54,978 bases of DNA from Negativicutes bacterium (lineage in GTDB: Bacteria > Bacillota_C > Negativicutes > Sporomusales_B > JARLHX01), in assembly GCA_031292035.1 (NCBI GenBank), contig JARLHX010000253.1:1-54978 (forward strand). The letters are read 5' to 3'. The translations under genes and the position numbers were made by a program. Within the stretch, counting starts at the first letter, position 1. Every line of letters begins with the position of its first letter. The notes below the pieces were generated by a model, which was not told the DNA's origin, searched no databases, and was given only the letters and a program-made list of their open reading frames with translations. Below are positions 18,519-27,451 of the stretch, piece by piece.

Positions 18519-18785
18519 ATGATTGAAGCCAAACTGACAATTACCAACGATCAAGGCCTACATGCTCGCCCGGCCGCCCAGTTTGTGCAAACCGCCGCCG
18601 GGTTTAAAAGCAAGGTCCTGCTAACTGGAAACAACAAGACGGTGAATGGCAAAAGTATTTTATCGGTGCTGGGCCTCGGCTTGGTGCGTGGAACCGAGAT
18701 CACCATTGCTATTGACGGTGAAGATGAAATCGATGGGCTGGCAACATTAAAGGCTTTGATTGAAGGCAATTTTGGCCAAAGGTAA
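18519..18785 (+). CDS. HPr family phosphocarrier protein
   Basis: HPr relays phosphate from enzyme I to PTS EIIA domains. With the ATG at 18519 the protein is 88 residues, the normal HPr length. The catalytic histidine then falls at exactly position 15 (QGLHARPA) and the regulatory serine at exactly 46 (GKSILSV). This numbering supports that start over the GTG at 18501, which would add six residues. A GGTGGGG tract ends about 12 bases upstream. As last gene of the dha operon it is probably the dedicated donor for DhaM, though a general PTS or catabolite role through Ser46 is possible. Confidence 0.92.
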   Translation: MIEAKLTITNDQGLHARPAAQFVQTAAGFKSKVLLTGNNKTVNGKSILSVLGLGLVRGTEITIAIDGEDEIDGLATLKALIEGNFGQR

Positions 18786-18807
18786 CTGGGATTGGGTGTG
18801 TGCTGAT

Positions 18808-18844
18808 AAAGGGTAAGCCTGCAAAATTGCCGGGCTTACCCTTT
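18808..18844 (+). terminator. Terminator of the dha operon
   Basis: AAAGGGTAAGCC (18808-18819) pairs perfectly with GGCTTACCCTTT (18833-18844), a 12-bp stem around a 13-base loop. The terminal T-run is only three bases. The 180 bases that follow, up to the transporter start, hold no supported gene. Confidence 0.75.
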
Positions 18845-19025
18845 GCGCGTTACAGCGGCTGTCGTCGGAGGTAGCAATGGTAAATTCTTGGCCGAAAGCA
18901 GGCTTTTTGCTGCAAGAAACGCAAAAATTAAAGGAGAGTCACGTATGTGCGTATAATACCTTTACGCAATTACCCCTTGTAATAAGCAGCGAAATGGGAA
19001 GAAAAATTGTCATTGGAGTGTTTTC

Positions 19026-19931
19026 GTGCGTAGTAGCAATGTTTTCATCGCCGAGGTCGCGTTATTATTTGTCGCGTTTTTTTGGGGAACCAACCCTGCT
19101 GCGATAAAAATAGGGTTATTGTTTATGCCTGTTATGGTATTCAACACGTTGCGGATACTGGTCGGACTTGTCGTGGCCTGGGTCGCCGTCCTGTGGACCA
19201 AGACCTATCGCCCGTTGGACAAAGAAGACCTGATGAAAATCGTGATGATCAGCGTTTTTGGCTTTAGCGCCTTTCAATACTTATTGGTGGTTGGGGCGCA
19301 ATATACGGCAGCCGGCAATGTATCGCTGATTTTGGCGCTATTGCCGATTAGCGTAGCCCTGATCAACCGACTGTGGCACAACGAGAAAATAGCAGCGGTG
19401 AACGGTCTGGGAATCGGGGTATCTTTGGGCGGGGTGATCTTGATTATTGTCGGCTCTGGCAAGGAACTGAGCCTGGCGAGCGACCATTTGATCGGCACTT
19501 GCTATATTCTCTTGGCACAGGGGGTATTCGGTTATTACACCGTTTTTTCAAAAGGCCTGCTGCAAAAATATTCGACTTACTATATTACTGTGTGTGTGCT
19601 GACTGTCACGGTATTGCTGTTTCTGCCGTTTGTCATTGCCGACCTGCCGCATATCCGCTGGAGCGAAATACCCCTTTCCGCTTGGCTGAGCATGGCTTTT
19701 TCCGGCATTTTCCCGCTCTGTGTGGCTAATTTCCTGTGGATATGGGGTGCCGGACAACTCGGCAGTACAAAAGCGTCACTCTATAATAATATCGGCCCCG
19801 TCTTTGCGGTCATCGCCGGATATGTACTTTTGGGTGAGGGCTTTGGCATGCTCCAGTTTCTTGGTGCAGTCGTCATTTTTGTCGGCCTTTACTTTACCCG
19901 GCTAAAACCGAGCCTATCACGGTCAAATTAA
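19026..19931 (+). CDS. EamA/DMT-superfamily transporter
   Basis: The 301-residue protein has about ten hydrophobic helices arranged as two EamA repeats, the first opening with FFWGTNPAAIKIGLL and the second with GVFGYYTVFSKGLL. Charged residues at the end (FTRLKPSLSRSN) fit a cytoplasmic C-terminus. The family exports amino acids, nucleobases or other small metabolites; the substrate here is unknown. TTGGAG lies seven bases before the GTG start. It stands alone between the dha terminator and the thiamine-enzyme gene (166 bp away). The neighbourhood of amino-acid-like enzymes makes export of a product of those enzymes possible. Confidence 0.85.
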   Translation: MRSSNVFIAEVALLFVAFFWGTNPAAIKIGLLFMPVMVFNTLRILVGLVVAWVAVLWTKTYRPLDKEDLMKIVMISVFGFSAFQYLLVVGAQYTAAGNVSLILALLPISVALINRLWHNEKIAAVNGLGIGVSLGGVILIIVGSGKELSLASDHLIGTCYILLAQGVFGYYTVFSKGLLQKYSTYYITVCVLTVTVLLFLPFVIADLPHIRWSEIPLSAWLSMAFSGIFPLCVANFLWIWGAGQLGSTKASLYNNIGPVFAVIAGYVLLGEGFGMLQFLGAVVIFVGLYFTRLKPSLSRSN

Positions 19932-20097
19932 GGGGGATCCCGGGCGAGGGCGGCGGACCCTTTTGCCGGTAACGGATTTTTTTTCCTTGGCATCGGGCCA
20001 ACCATAGACCACGGGAAATTTTTGTGATAGTCTGTTTTATATATATTCACCTTGTCCCATAGATTATGGAAAGCTTGCAGAAGCGGAGGAGAGCGTC

Positions 20098-21711
20098 ATG
20101 ACGACAGTAGCACAGCAATTGATAAAATCACTCCAGGCCATTGGGGTAAAGTATGTGTTTGGTATTCCCGGCGGCCCGTCCATCCCTTATATGGAGGCGA
20201 TGCGGAATAATGGGATAGAGTTTGTTTTGACGTCGAATGAGCAGAGTGCCGGGATGATGGCTGATGTTTGCGGGCGGTTGACAGGAGTGCCGGGGGTGTG
20301 CCATGCAACCTTCGGTCCGGGGGCGACCAACCTGGCTACCGGAATCGGCGGTGCTCTTTTGGATAGGTCTCCGCTGCTTGCTTTTACCACCGAGGTAAAA
20401 GATGCTGATGTCGGCCGAAGAGTCCAAATGAATATTGATCATCAGGCCCTTTATCAACCGATCACAAAATGGACGACGCGGCTGTCTAAAGACAATTTTA
20501 AAGAAACCATGACCAAGGCGTTTCGTGTCGCTACCGCCGAAATGCCGGGGCCGGTGCATATTGGGCTGCCCTCCAATATCGATGGCGACATTCTCGATTC
20601 CGGTAGCATGGTCGATACCATTGCCAAGGGGTCCATTCCTTTGCCTGATGCGTCGCTCTTGGAAGAGGCGGCAAAAATGATTCGGCAGGCGAAAAAGCCG
20701 ATCTTGGCGATCGGCCTGACGGCTGCCCGCCTTGGACTGCATCCCGCCATCCGGGAATTTGTCAATAAAAACAATATTCCCGTGCTCTTGACCCTGATGG
20801 CGAAAGGTATTATCTCTGACAGTCACCCCTGCTATGCCGGCGTCATTTTCCATGCCCAGAGCGATCTTGTCTCCCCGGTGTACAGGCAGGCCGATCTGGT
20901 GATTGGGATCGGCTATGATTCCATCGAGTTTAATTACGAGTCATGGATGCCCAATGTGCCGCTACTTCATATCGACACCGAACCGGCGGATATTACCGCC
21001 GAATATAAAGATGTCTGCGCCGTAACCGGCGATTTGGCGGCGGCGCTGGCCTACCTCAATTCGTTGACCCTGCCGGCGTACAGTTGGGATTTGGAAGAAA
21101 TAAAGCAAAACAAGGCGAAACTGTTTCAGGCGCTCAATCCCCGTACCGACGGATTCAACCCCTCTGAGCTGATTGCTGCTTTGCAGCAGGTCTTGCCGAA
21201 AGACGGGATCATAACCGGCGATGTGGGGGCCCATCTCCATTTGCTGGGACAGCTGTGGAAGATGGATGAGCCCAACCGCTTCATCATGACCAACGGCTGG
21301 TCGACAATGGGTTTTGGCATTCCCTCGGCCATTGGCGCCAAACTGTGCAGGCCGCAAAGCCAGGTGGTTTGTGTTACCGGCGACGGCGGATTCCTGATGA
21401 ACTGCGGCGAGCTCATGACCGCGCGGCGGCTGGGCATCAATGTCGTGGTTGTCGTGCTCTGCGATCGAAATCTCAGTCTGATCGAAGTCAAACAGAACTG
21501 GAAAGCAGTTGTTCCCTATGGCACCGACTTATACAAAGGCGAGTACTTCGGAGCCGATCAATTCCTCGGGGTGCCGATATTCAAGGCCAATGACCCCGGC
21601 GAAATGAAGGCTGCGTTGCAAAAAGCCTTTTCAACACAGGGCCCGGCCATCGTCGAAGCCTATGTCGACGGGGCGGTGTACCAAAATATGATCACAAGGA
21701 GTTACAAATAA
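20098..21711 (+). CDS. Thiamine-pyrophosphate enzyme, acetolactate-synthase-like
   Basis: The 537-residue protein follows the three-domain plan of the acetolactate synthase/benzoylformate decarboxylase family. The pyrimidine-binding N-domain has the conserved glutamate in TSNEQSAGMMADV near residue 47 and the FGPGATNLATGI loop. A central domain follows, then the diphosphate-binding C-domain with GDGGFLMNCGEL near 427 and IEVKQ. Family members join or decarboxylate 2-oxo acids. No small regulatory (IlvN-like) subunit lies nearby, which argues against ordinary valine/isoleucine synthesis. GCGGAGGAG precedes the ATG. Only one base separates its stop from the next gene, so the product is probably passed to or processed with the homoserine-dehydrogenase-like protein. 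The exact reaction is unknown. Confidence 0.82.
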   Translation: MTTVAQQLIKSLQAIGVKYVFGIPGGPSIPYMEAMRNNGIEFVLTSNEQSAGMMADVCGRLTGVPGVCHATFGPGATNLATGIGGALLDRSPLLAFTTEVKDADVGRRVQMNIDHQALYQPITKWTTRLSKDNFKETMTKAFRVATAEMPGPVHIGLPSNIDGDILDSGSMVDTIAKGSIPLPDASLLEEAAKMIRQAKKPILAIGLTAARLGLHPAIREFVNKNNIPVLLTLMAKGIISDSHPCYAGVIFHAQSDLVSPVYRQADLVIGIGYDSIEFNYESWMPNVPLLHIDTEPADITAEYKDVCAVTGDLAAALAYLNSLTLPAYSWDLEEIKQNKAKLFQALNPRTDGFNPSELIAALQQVLPKDGIITGDVGAHLHLLGQLWKMDEPNRFIMTNGWSTMGFGIPSAIGAKLCRPQSQVVCVTGDGGFLMNCGELMTARRLGINVVVVVLCDRNLSLIEVKQNWKAVVPYGTDLYKGEYFGADQFLGVPIFKANDPGEMKAALQKAFSTQGPAIVEAYVDGAVYQNMITRSYK

Positions 21712-21712
21712 G

Positions 21713-22753
21713 ATGAAAACAAAAAGACTGATATTATGCGGTTCGGGGAATGTGGGCCTGTCTTTTCTGAAACTGGTGGCCGAAAAGGGGGAAGACATCC
21801 GCAAAAAACACGGTCTGAATGTCGAAGTTGGCGGTGTGGTGGATATCGGGGGGGCGGCGATTGCCAAAGAGGGTTCTTTGCCGCTGGACGAGTTCTTGGC
21901 CTTTGTCAAAAATGGCGGAAAGCCGGAAAACTTCCCAGGCTATGGCTGTCCGGGGTTGTCTGGTGCTGAAGCCATCAAGACCAACGGGTTTGATCTTCTG
22001 ATTGAAACAACCCCGACCAATTTGAAAAATGGTCAGCCGGCCTATGGTTTTATTACCGCTGCCATCGAAAAAGGTATGGATATCGTTTCTGCCAACAAAG
22101 GGCCTTTTGTTCTCTATTTCGATCAACTGAAAAAGCTGGCTGACGCCAATAAGAGCCGGTTATTTATCAGTGCAGCTGTCGGGGCGGCGCTGCCCACCCT
22201 GGATGTCGGCAAATTCAGCACCGTTGGGGCGAGTGTGACTTTAATCGAAGGCATTCTCAACGGGACAACCAACTTTATTTTGACCAAAATGTATGTGGAA
22301 AAAAGCTCGTATGCCGACGCCCTGAAAGAAGCGCAGGCCATGGGTATCGCCGAGACCGATCCCACCCTGGATGTCGAGGGGTATGACACTAGGAACAAAA
22401 TCGTACTGGTTGCCAACACTCTGTTCAACACCGGTTTCGGGATCAACGACGTGCCGGTGAAAGGCATTACCCAGGTGACTTATGATGATATTGAAGGCGC
22501 GGTAAAGGAAGGCAAAGTTCTGAAGCTGGTGGCTACCGCCGCAATTAATGACGGCAAGGTAACGCTGGAGGTCGGTCCTAAGGCGATTGACAAAACCCAT
22601 CCTCTGGCGGCGATCAACTACTCGGAAAAAGGCATTACCTATACCACCGACACTATGGGGCAGATTACCGTTCTGGGCGGGAAAAGCTCTCCGGTCGGCG
22701 CCGCTGCCGCCCTGCTCAAAGATGTCATCCATACCCACATCTTTTCGGCCTGA
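21713..22753 (+). CDS. Homoserine-dehydrogenase-like NAD(P)-dependent oxidoreductase
   Basis: The 346-residue protein has an N-terminal Rossmann motif (LILCGSGNVGLSFLKLV), the homoserine dehydrogenase centre (SANKGPF near residue 125 and IEGILNGTTNFILTKM near 180) and a catalytic segment (AQAMGIAETDPTLDVEGYD). It lacks the C-terminal ACT domain that gives threonine feedback in many biosynthetic enzymes. Normal enzymes interconvert aspartate semialdehyde and homoserine. Pairing with an acetolactate-synthase-like enzyme rather than with threonine or methionine genes suggests a related but different 2-oxo or hydroxy acid substrate. GGAG precedes the ATG. A strong terminator follows at 22822. Confidence 0.8.
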   Translation: MKTKRLILCGSGNVGLSFLKLVAEKGEDIRKKHGLNVEVGGVVDIGGAAIAKEGSLPLDEFLAFVKNGGKPENFPGYGCPGLSGAEAIKTNGFDLLIETTPTNLKNGQPAYGFITAAIEKGMDIVSANKGPFVLYFDQLKKLADANKSRLFISAAVGAALPTLDVGKFSTVGASVTLIEGILNGTTNFILTKMYVEKSSYADALKEAQAMGIAETDPTLDVEGYDTRNKIVLVANTLFNTGFGINDVPVKGITQVTYDDIEGAVKEGKVLKLVATAAINDGKVTLEVGPKAIDKTHPLAAINYSEKGITYTTDTMGQITVLGGKSSPVGAAAALLKDVIHTHIFSA

Positions 22754-22774
22754 TTGCCGGCCAAATTGCCTGGA

Positions 22775-22814
22775 TGCGCAACCGAGGCGCAACACGTGAT
22801 GCGTTTTGTGCAAC
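22775..22814. repeat. Three GYGCAAC direct repeats at helical spacing, possible activator sites
   Basis: TGCGCAAC (22775), GGCGCAAC (22786) and TGTGCAAC (22807) share GYGCAAC and start 11 and 21 bases apart, about one and two turns of DNA. They lie about 75-110 bp upstream of the sigma-54-type promoter at 22886, a fitting distance for an enhancer-binding protein. The function is inferred. Confidence 0.35.
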
Positions 22815-22821
22815 AGATGGT

Positions 22822-22853
22822 AAACCTGCAGCATAAACTGCAGGTTTTTTTAT
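22822..22853 (+). terminator. Rho-independent terminator after homoserine-dehydrogenase-like gene
   Basis: AAACCTGCAG (22822-22831) pairs perfectly with CTGCAGGTTT (22838-22847), with a 6-base loop, continuing into TTTTATT. It separates the IlvD gene from the two genes upstream, so IlvD needs its own promoter. Confidence 0.88.
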
Positions 22854-22885
22854 TCATAAACCCTGCGCGCCAGGCCGTTGGCTGC

Positions 22886-22901
22886 TGGCATAATTCTTGC
22901 A
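22886..22901 (+). promoter_or_regulatory. Sigma-54-type (-24/-12) promoter for the IlvD-type dehydratase
   Basis: TGGCATAATTCTTGCA matches the consensus TGGCAC-N5-TTGCW very closely. The GG (22887-22888) and GC (22899-22900) are exactly 10 bases apart. It lies between a terminator and the dehydratase start (ATG 22995), where a separate promoter is needed. Confidence 0.75.
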
Positions 22902-22994
22902 ATATTAAGAAAGAGATGAATGTCCCTATCTGGAGACAGCCCGGAAAATTTTTATGGGCTTTATGCCGCAAATCAAATCGAGAGGATGGATATC

Positions 22995-24698
22995 ATGGAA
23001 AAAAGAGACTATTTTAAGGTGGATAAACCGTATCGCAGCAGCATTGTTGTTGCTAATCCGAATCGGGCCGGCCAAAGGGCCCATCTTCGGTCCCTCGGCC
23101 TGCTTGACGACGATTTTGTCAAACCGTTTATCGGTATCGCTAATTCGTGGAATGAGATGAACCCAGGTCATGTGCATTTGCGCCAGGTGGCGGAGGATGT
23201 AAAAAAAGGCATCCTGGAAGCGGGCGGTATTCCCTGGGAGTTTAACACCATCGCTATCTGCGACGGGATAACCCAGGGCCATATCGGCATGCGCTATGTA
23301 CTGCCCAGCCGGGACTATATCGCCGACAGCATCGAGCTGACGGTCGAAGCCCAGCAGCTTGACGGCATGGTCTATATCGGTTCCTGCGACAAAATCGTGC
23401 CAGCTATGCTCATGGCCCTTGCCAGGCTGAATCTTCCGGGGGTTATGGTCACCGGCGGACCGATGATGCCCGGGTTTTTTAAAGGTAAATCGGTGGCCAT
23501 CCCTGATATGCGCGAAGGGGTAGGCAAGTGGGTGGTCGGTGAGTACACCGATGAAGAAGTAAAAGAGCTGGAGTGCTGCGTTTGTCCCGGACCGGGATCC
23601 TGTGCCATGACCGGTACTGCCAACACGATGTCCTGTGTCGCCGAGATGCTGGGTGTGGCCCTCCCGGGCTGCGGCACCTCCCATGCCGTGGAGTCTAGCA
23701 AGAAACGGATCGCCAAGCAAAGCGGGCGTGAAGTGGTGCGCATGGTCAAAGAAAATATTAAGCCCAGTGATATTATTACTTACAATAGTTTTGAAAACGC
23801 GTTGAAGCTGACGGCTGCGCTTGGCGGCTCCAGCAATGCTTCCATCCATATCCCGGCTATCGCCAGTGAAATGGGTTTCAACATCACACTTGACGATGTC
23901 GAGAGAATCAGCTTGGTTACGCCGCATATCACCAATCTCAAGCCGGCCGGCCCGGATGCCTTTTGGGAGTTGCAACTGGCGGGCGGAATTCCGGCGGTGG
24001 TCAAGGAACTGCTGCCGATCTTACACGGGGCAGAAAAAAACGTCAATGGTCAAACCATCGCCGAGATCGCCGCTGCGGCCAAAAACAAAAATCCGGAGGT
24101 CATCCGTCCGCTGGATAATCCTGTTCACAAGCAGGGTAGCTATGCCGTACTGCGCGGCAACCTGGCTCCGCGCGGCTGTATCGTGAAGCAGACCGGGGTT
24201 GATCCGGCGATGATGGTGCATACAGGTCCGGCACGGGTGTTCGAATCGGAAGTCACCGCCGAAAAGGCGATTTACGCCGGACAGATCAAGCAAGGTGATG
24301 TGATCATTATTCGCTATGAAGGACCGAAAGGCGGACCAGGGATGCCTGAGATGCTGGTTGCCACCGCCGCACTGATGGGGGTGGGCCTTGGCAAGACGAC
24401 CGCCATCGTCACCGACGGGCGCTTCTCCGGCGCCACCCGCGGCCCCTGCATCGGCCATGTCGCACCTGAGGCAGCTGCAGGCGGCCCTATCGCCTATATC
24501 AAAGAAGGCGATCAGATCAAAATCGATATCCCCAACCGGGTCATCGACCTCTTAATCAGCGAGGAAGAAATGGCCAAGCGGAAAGTGGAGATGCCGATCA
24601 TGCGGCGAGAGATCAAAGGGCAGGTACTGAAACGTTATGTCAGCCTAGTCGGAGACGTATCTGAGGGGGCCACACTGACGAGGTACCGGGAAGACTAA
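22995..24698 (+). CDS. IlvD/Edd-family dehydratase (dihydroxy-acid dehydratase-like)
   Basis: The 567-residue protein belongs to the iron-sulphur dehydratases that convert dihydroxy acids or sugar acids to 2-oxo acids. Signatures are [12 protein letters not shown] near residue 50, the cluster-binding [10 protein letters not shown] near 130 and [16 protein letters not shown] near 200, and GGPGMPEM and [17 protein letters not shown] in the second half. Its N-terminal site (PGHVHL, no cysteine) resembles E. coli IlvD. The ATG at 22995 follows AGAGGA at eight bases. It has a separate sigma-54-type promoter, unusual for a housekeeping IlvD and more like a substrate-induced catabolic gene. Whether it makes a branched-chain 2-oxo acid or degrades a sugar acid cannot be decided here. 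Confidence 0.85.
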   Translation: MEKRDYFKVDKPYRSSIVVANPNRAGQRAHLRSLGLLDDDFVKPFIGIANSWNEMNPGHVHLRQVAEDVKKGILEAGGIPWEFNTIAICDGITQGHIGMRYVLPSRDYIADSIELTVEAQQLDGMVYIGSCDKIVPAMLMALARLNLPGVMVTGGPMMPGFFKGKSVAIPDMREGVGKWVVGEYTDEEVKELECCVCPGPGSCAMTGTANTMSCVAEMLGVALPGCGTSHAVESSKKRIAKQSGREVVRMVKENIKPSDIITYNSFENALKLTAALGGSSNASIHIPAIASEMGFNITLDDVERISLVTPHITNLKPAGPDAFWELQLAGGIPAVVKELLPILHGAEKNVNGQTIAEIAAAAKNKNPEVIRPLDNPVHKQGSYAVLRGNLAPRGCIVKQTGVDPAMMVHTGPARVFESEVTAEKAIYAGQIKQGDVIIIRYEGPKGGPGMPEMLVATAALMGVGLGKTTAIVTDGRFSGATRGPCIGHVAPEAAAGGPIAYIKEGDQIKIDIPNRVIDLLISEEEMAKRKVEMPIMRREIKGQVLKRYVSLVGDVSEGATLTRYRED

Positions 24699-24756
24699 AG
24701 GCCGTCAGGTTCCGCCGCTAATCGGGGCAAATAGATGGTAATGAAGTAAGTTGGCA

Positions 24757-24793
24757 CAAGAAAGGCGACTGCCGTAGGCAGTCGCCTTTCTTG
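24757..24793. terminator. Long bidirectional terminator between ilvD-like and zinc-binding lipoprotein genes
   Basis: A perfect 17-bp inverted repeat (24757-24773 and 24777-24793) with a 3-base loop; the core is GGCGACTGCC. A-rich and T-rich flanks let it work for both converging genes. Confidence 0.88.
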
Positions 24794-24855
24794 CTGGGTA
24801 TGATCTATATAGACATAGGACTCAACCCGCTAATTTCAGATTTCTTTTACACCAG

Positions 24856-25815
24856 TTATTCGTTGAGGGCCTTTTGCAGATTGTGCAAGTTTTCGCGCAT
24901 GATGCTTAGATAGTTCTTGCCTTGGCGCAGTTCTTCCTCAGTCAGGCTCTCGACCGGATTGAGAACCAGCAACTTGGCCCCGGTCTCCTTGGAAATGGTT
25001 TCGGCAAGTTTGGGACTGATGAGGGTTTCAAAGAAGATATATTTGACGGTGTATTCGCGACAGAATTTAACCACTTGCGCCATTCTTTCCGGGGTGGGTT
25101 CGCTGTCTGGCGTCAGACCCATGATGGCTACTTGGTGCAGCTGATAACGGCGGGCCAGATAGCCGAAAGCAGCATGGCTGGTGATAATGTCCCGTCGGGT
25201 GACGGCAGCCAGGCCTTTTTGGTATTCTTGGTCCAACTGAGCGAGGTCGCTATTATAATTGGCGGCGTTTTTCTGGTAATAATCCCTGTTTTGCGGGTCA
25301 ACGGCCGCCAGGGCTGCGGCGATATTCGCCACCTCCTGTTGGGCATTTACCGGATCAAGCCACATATGTGAATCAGAATGCTCATGTTCTTTTGCCTGAT
25401 CGTCTTTCTGACCGGGCTCGGCAGCGGCGTTATTCAGGTCTGGGAGCAGCGGGGCGATTCCCTTGCTCACGGCGATTGCCTGGGTGGTACCAAGAGCATC
25501 ATTGGTCAATAACTTATCGATATTTTCAAAGCCTGCACCATGGTACAAAAAAAGCTTGGCTGAGCGGATCAGGAGAATCTCCTTGGCTGTGGGCTCCCAG
25601 TCATGCGGCTCGGCCCCGGCGGGAACAAGCAGGGTGACGTCGACTTTGTCGCCACCGACCTGGCGGGTAAATTCATAAACAGGATAGACCGAAGTCATTA
25701 CTTTCAGCTTCCCGCCTGAACTGGCGGTATTGGTCCGGTTGCCGCAGCCAGCTGAGAATGTTGCAAGTAAAATCAGTAACAGGATAACCACAGAAGTGAT
25801 TCGATTGAACCGCAT
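24856..25815 (-). CDS. Zinc/manganese ABC transporter substrate-binding lipoprotein (ZnuA family)
   Basis: The 319-residue protein is a cluster-9 solute-binding protein of the type that delivers Zn or Mn to an ABC importer. It has a lipoprotein signal peptide ending in FSAGC, then TSVYPVYEFTRQVGGDKV. Metal ligands are in PAGAEPHDWEP, a histidine-rich acidic loop (KEHEHSDSHMWLDP) characteristic of zinc binders, TSHAAFGYL and the late FETLISPKLAETI. The ATG at 25815 is preferred since GGAGG lies eight bases upstream; an in-frame ATG at 25830 overlaps that site. No permease or ATPase gene is adjacent, so it is an orphan in this window. Confidence 0.88.
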   Translation of the reverse strand: MRFNRITSVVILLLILLATFSAGCGNRTNTASSGGKLKVMTSVYPVYEFTRQVGGDKVDVTLLVPAGAEPHDWEPTAKEILLIRSAKLFLYHGAGFENIDKLLTNDALGTTQAIAVSKGIAPLLPDLNNAAAEPGQKDDQAKEHEHSDSHMWLDPVNAQQEVANIAAALAAVDPQNRDYYQKNAANYNSDLAQLDQEYQKGLAAVTRRDIITSHAAFGYLARRYQLHQVAIMGLTPDSEPTPERMAQVVKFCREYTVKYIFFETLISPKLAETISKETGAKLLVLNPVESLTEEELRQGKNYLSIMRENLHNLQKALNE

Positions 25816-26021
25816 GCTATCTGCCTCCATAAAATCAGAAAGTTACCATTGTTGCCGCCTGTTCGGGGCGGCAGGTGGCTGACAAGCCATAATCAGGTAT
25901 CCATATTATACTTCATGGAAACTTTTATTAACACCCCAAAGCAGGTGACTCTTTCATCGATACCGAAGAAGATTCTCGGGAAACTAAGTCGCCAAGCGAT
26001 GACGAACTATGGAGGAAGATT

Positions 26022-27350
26022 ATGCAAAAGGCTAGGAACATTACCGTGAAAGTACTGATCGCGTGGGTGGTGCTGGCGGCTTGGACGCTAACCGGGGCAG
26101 TATTGATGACCCAGCAATCGCTGGCCTATTTGCCAGTCGGCCTGCGCGCCGCGGCAGCTGAGGGAGACACCGCGCAGGTCGTCACAACGTCCCAAGACCA
26201 GATGGGACTCAATCCTGCGTCAACTGGCGTTGATGACAAGGGCGATACCCTCAGGGCGGCTTCGATCAATGAAATCAACTGGTACCTATCAAAGATGGAT
26301 GCTGCCGACGTTGCCTCCACCCTGAAACTGTTTCGGGTGATGCAGCTGATAAAAGCCGGCTATGTTGCCGATGTGGGGATGGATACCCTCTTGTCAGGGG
26401 CTGTAAAAGGGACCGTCAACGCGTTGGGCGACCCTCACTCCGTCTATTTGGATCCCAAGCTGTATAAGGAGCTGTCGATTGCGACCAAAGGATCTTACGG
26501 CGGCGTGGGAATGATTCTCGGCATCAAGGATAAATTGTTGACGGTGGTTGCTCCGATCGAGGGGACGGCAGCCGATAAAGCCGGCATTATGGGCGGAGAT
26601 TGGATTCAAAAGATCAACGGCCGCGAGACCAAAGATATGGTGCTGGATGAGGCGGTAAATATGATCCGCGGGCCGGAAGGCAGTCAGATCACTCTGACCA
26701 TCAGCCGACCGGGAGAAGAGGTCAAAGAATATCAATTGGTCCGCACGAACATTCAACTTAAGACCGTTTCCGGAAAAATGCTGGAAAATAATATTGGCTA
26801 TATCCGGGTTACCATGTTCAATGAAAATACCGGCGACGACTTTGATAAGAAAGTACGGGAACTGGAAGGACAAGGCATGAAAGCGGTTATTCTGGACCTC
26901 AGAAATAACCCGGGCGGCTTGGTATCGGACGGGGTCAAAGTAGCCGAACATTTTGTTCCAAAGGGCCGGATTGTGTCGGTTGTGACGCGGGACGGTACTC
27001 GGGACACCTATTTTTCTCAACTGGAAGCGCCAAAATATCCGCTGGTAGTACTGGTTAACGGCGGCAGCGCCAGCGCTTCGGAAATCGTAGCCGGGGCGGT
27101 GCAGGACACCGCTGTGGGGACCCTTGTCGGTACGAAGACCTATGGCAAGGGATCGGTGCAGCGGGTGGCCCGCCTGGACAATGATTCGGCGGTCAAGCTC
27201 ACGGTGGCCAAGTACTACACCCCGAAAGACCGGATGATTGACGGTGTGGGTCTTGAACCGGATATTGTAGTGGCAATGCCTGACCCCAAGGACAGTACTG
27301 ATGATTTGCAGCTGAATAAGGCGATCGAAGTTCTCAACGAAAAATTATAG
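26022..27350 (+). CDS. C-terminal processing peptidase (S41 family, CtpA-like)
   Basis: The 442-residue protein begins with a basic segment and a membrane anchor or signal helix near residues 8-32, so it acts outside the cytoplasmic membrane. A PDZ domain lies near 140-225 (GGVGMILGIKDKLLTVVAP). The protease domain has the catalytic serine in NGGSASASEIVAGA near 349 and the lysine in TKTYGKGSVQ near 375. Such proteases trim or degrade envelope proteins from the C-terminus. TGGAGGAAG precedes the ATG. It is a single gene, divergent from the zinc-binding lipoprotein gene and ended by a strong terminator. Confidence 0.93.
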   Translation: MQKARNITVKVLIAWVVLAAWTLTGAVLMTQQSLAYLPVGLRAAAAEGDTAQVVTTSQDQMGLNPASTGVDDKGDTLRAASINEINWYLSKMDAADVASTLKLFRVMQLIKAGYVADVGMDTLLSGAVKGTVNALGDPHSVYLDPKLYKELSIATKGSYGGVGMILGIKDKLLTVVAPIEGTAADKAGIMGGDWIQKINGRETKDMVLDEAVNMIRGPEGSQITLTISRPGEEVKEYQLVRTNIQLKTVSGKMLENNIGYIRVTMFNENTGDDFDKKVRELEGQGMKAVILDLRNNPGGLVSDGVKVAEHFVPKGRIVSVVTRDGTRDTYFSQLEAPKYPLVVLVNGGSASASEIVAGAVQDTAVGTLVGTKTYGKGSVQRVARLDNDSAVKLTVAKYYTPKDRMIDGVGLEPDIVVAMPDPKDSTDDLQLNKAIEVLNEKL

Positions 27351-27364
27351 GCGGATAATAGAAG

Positions 27365-27404
27365 CGGACAGGCTCTGCGCAGACTCAAGCGCAGAACCTG
27401 TCCG
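27365..27404. terminator. Terminator between converging CtpA and LysR genes
   Basis: CGGACAGG/CCTGTCCG and TCTGCGC/GCGCAGA form a 15-bp stem with one mismatch and an 8-base loop, followed by TATTTTC. It serves the protease gene and possibly the converging LysR gene. Confidence 0.85.
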
Positions 27405-27451
27405 TATTTTCAAGTGACTTATATATTGTCCGATAACCCCGCAAGGGTGTG

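Noticed and set aside
18877..19107. A 76-codon open frame overlapping the EamA transporter start.
   Set aside because: It overlaps the transporter gene in another frame, has no ribosome site and an unlikely composition.
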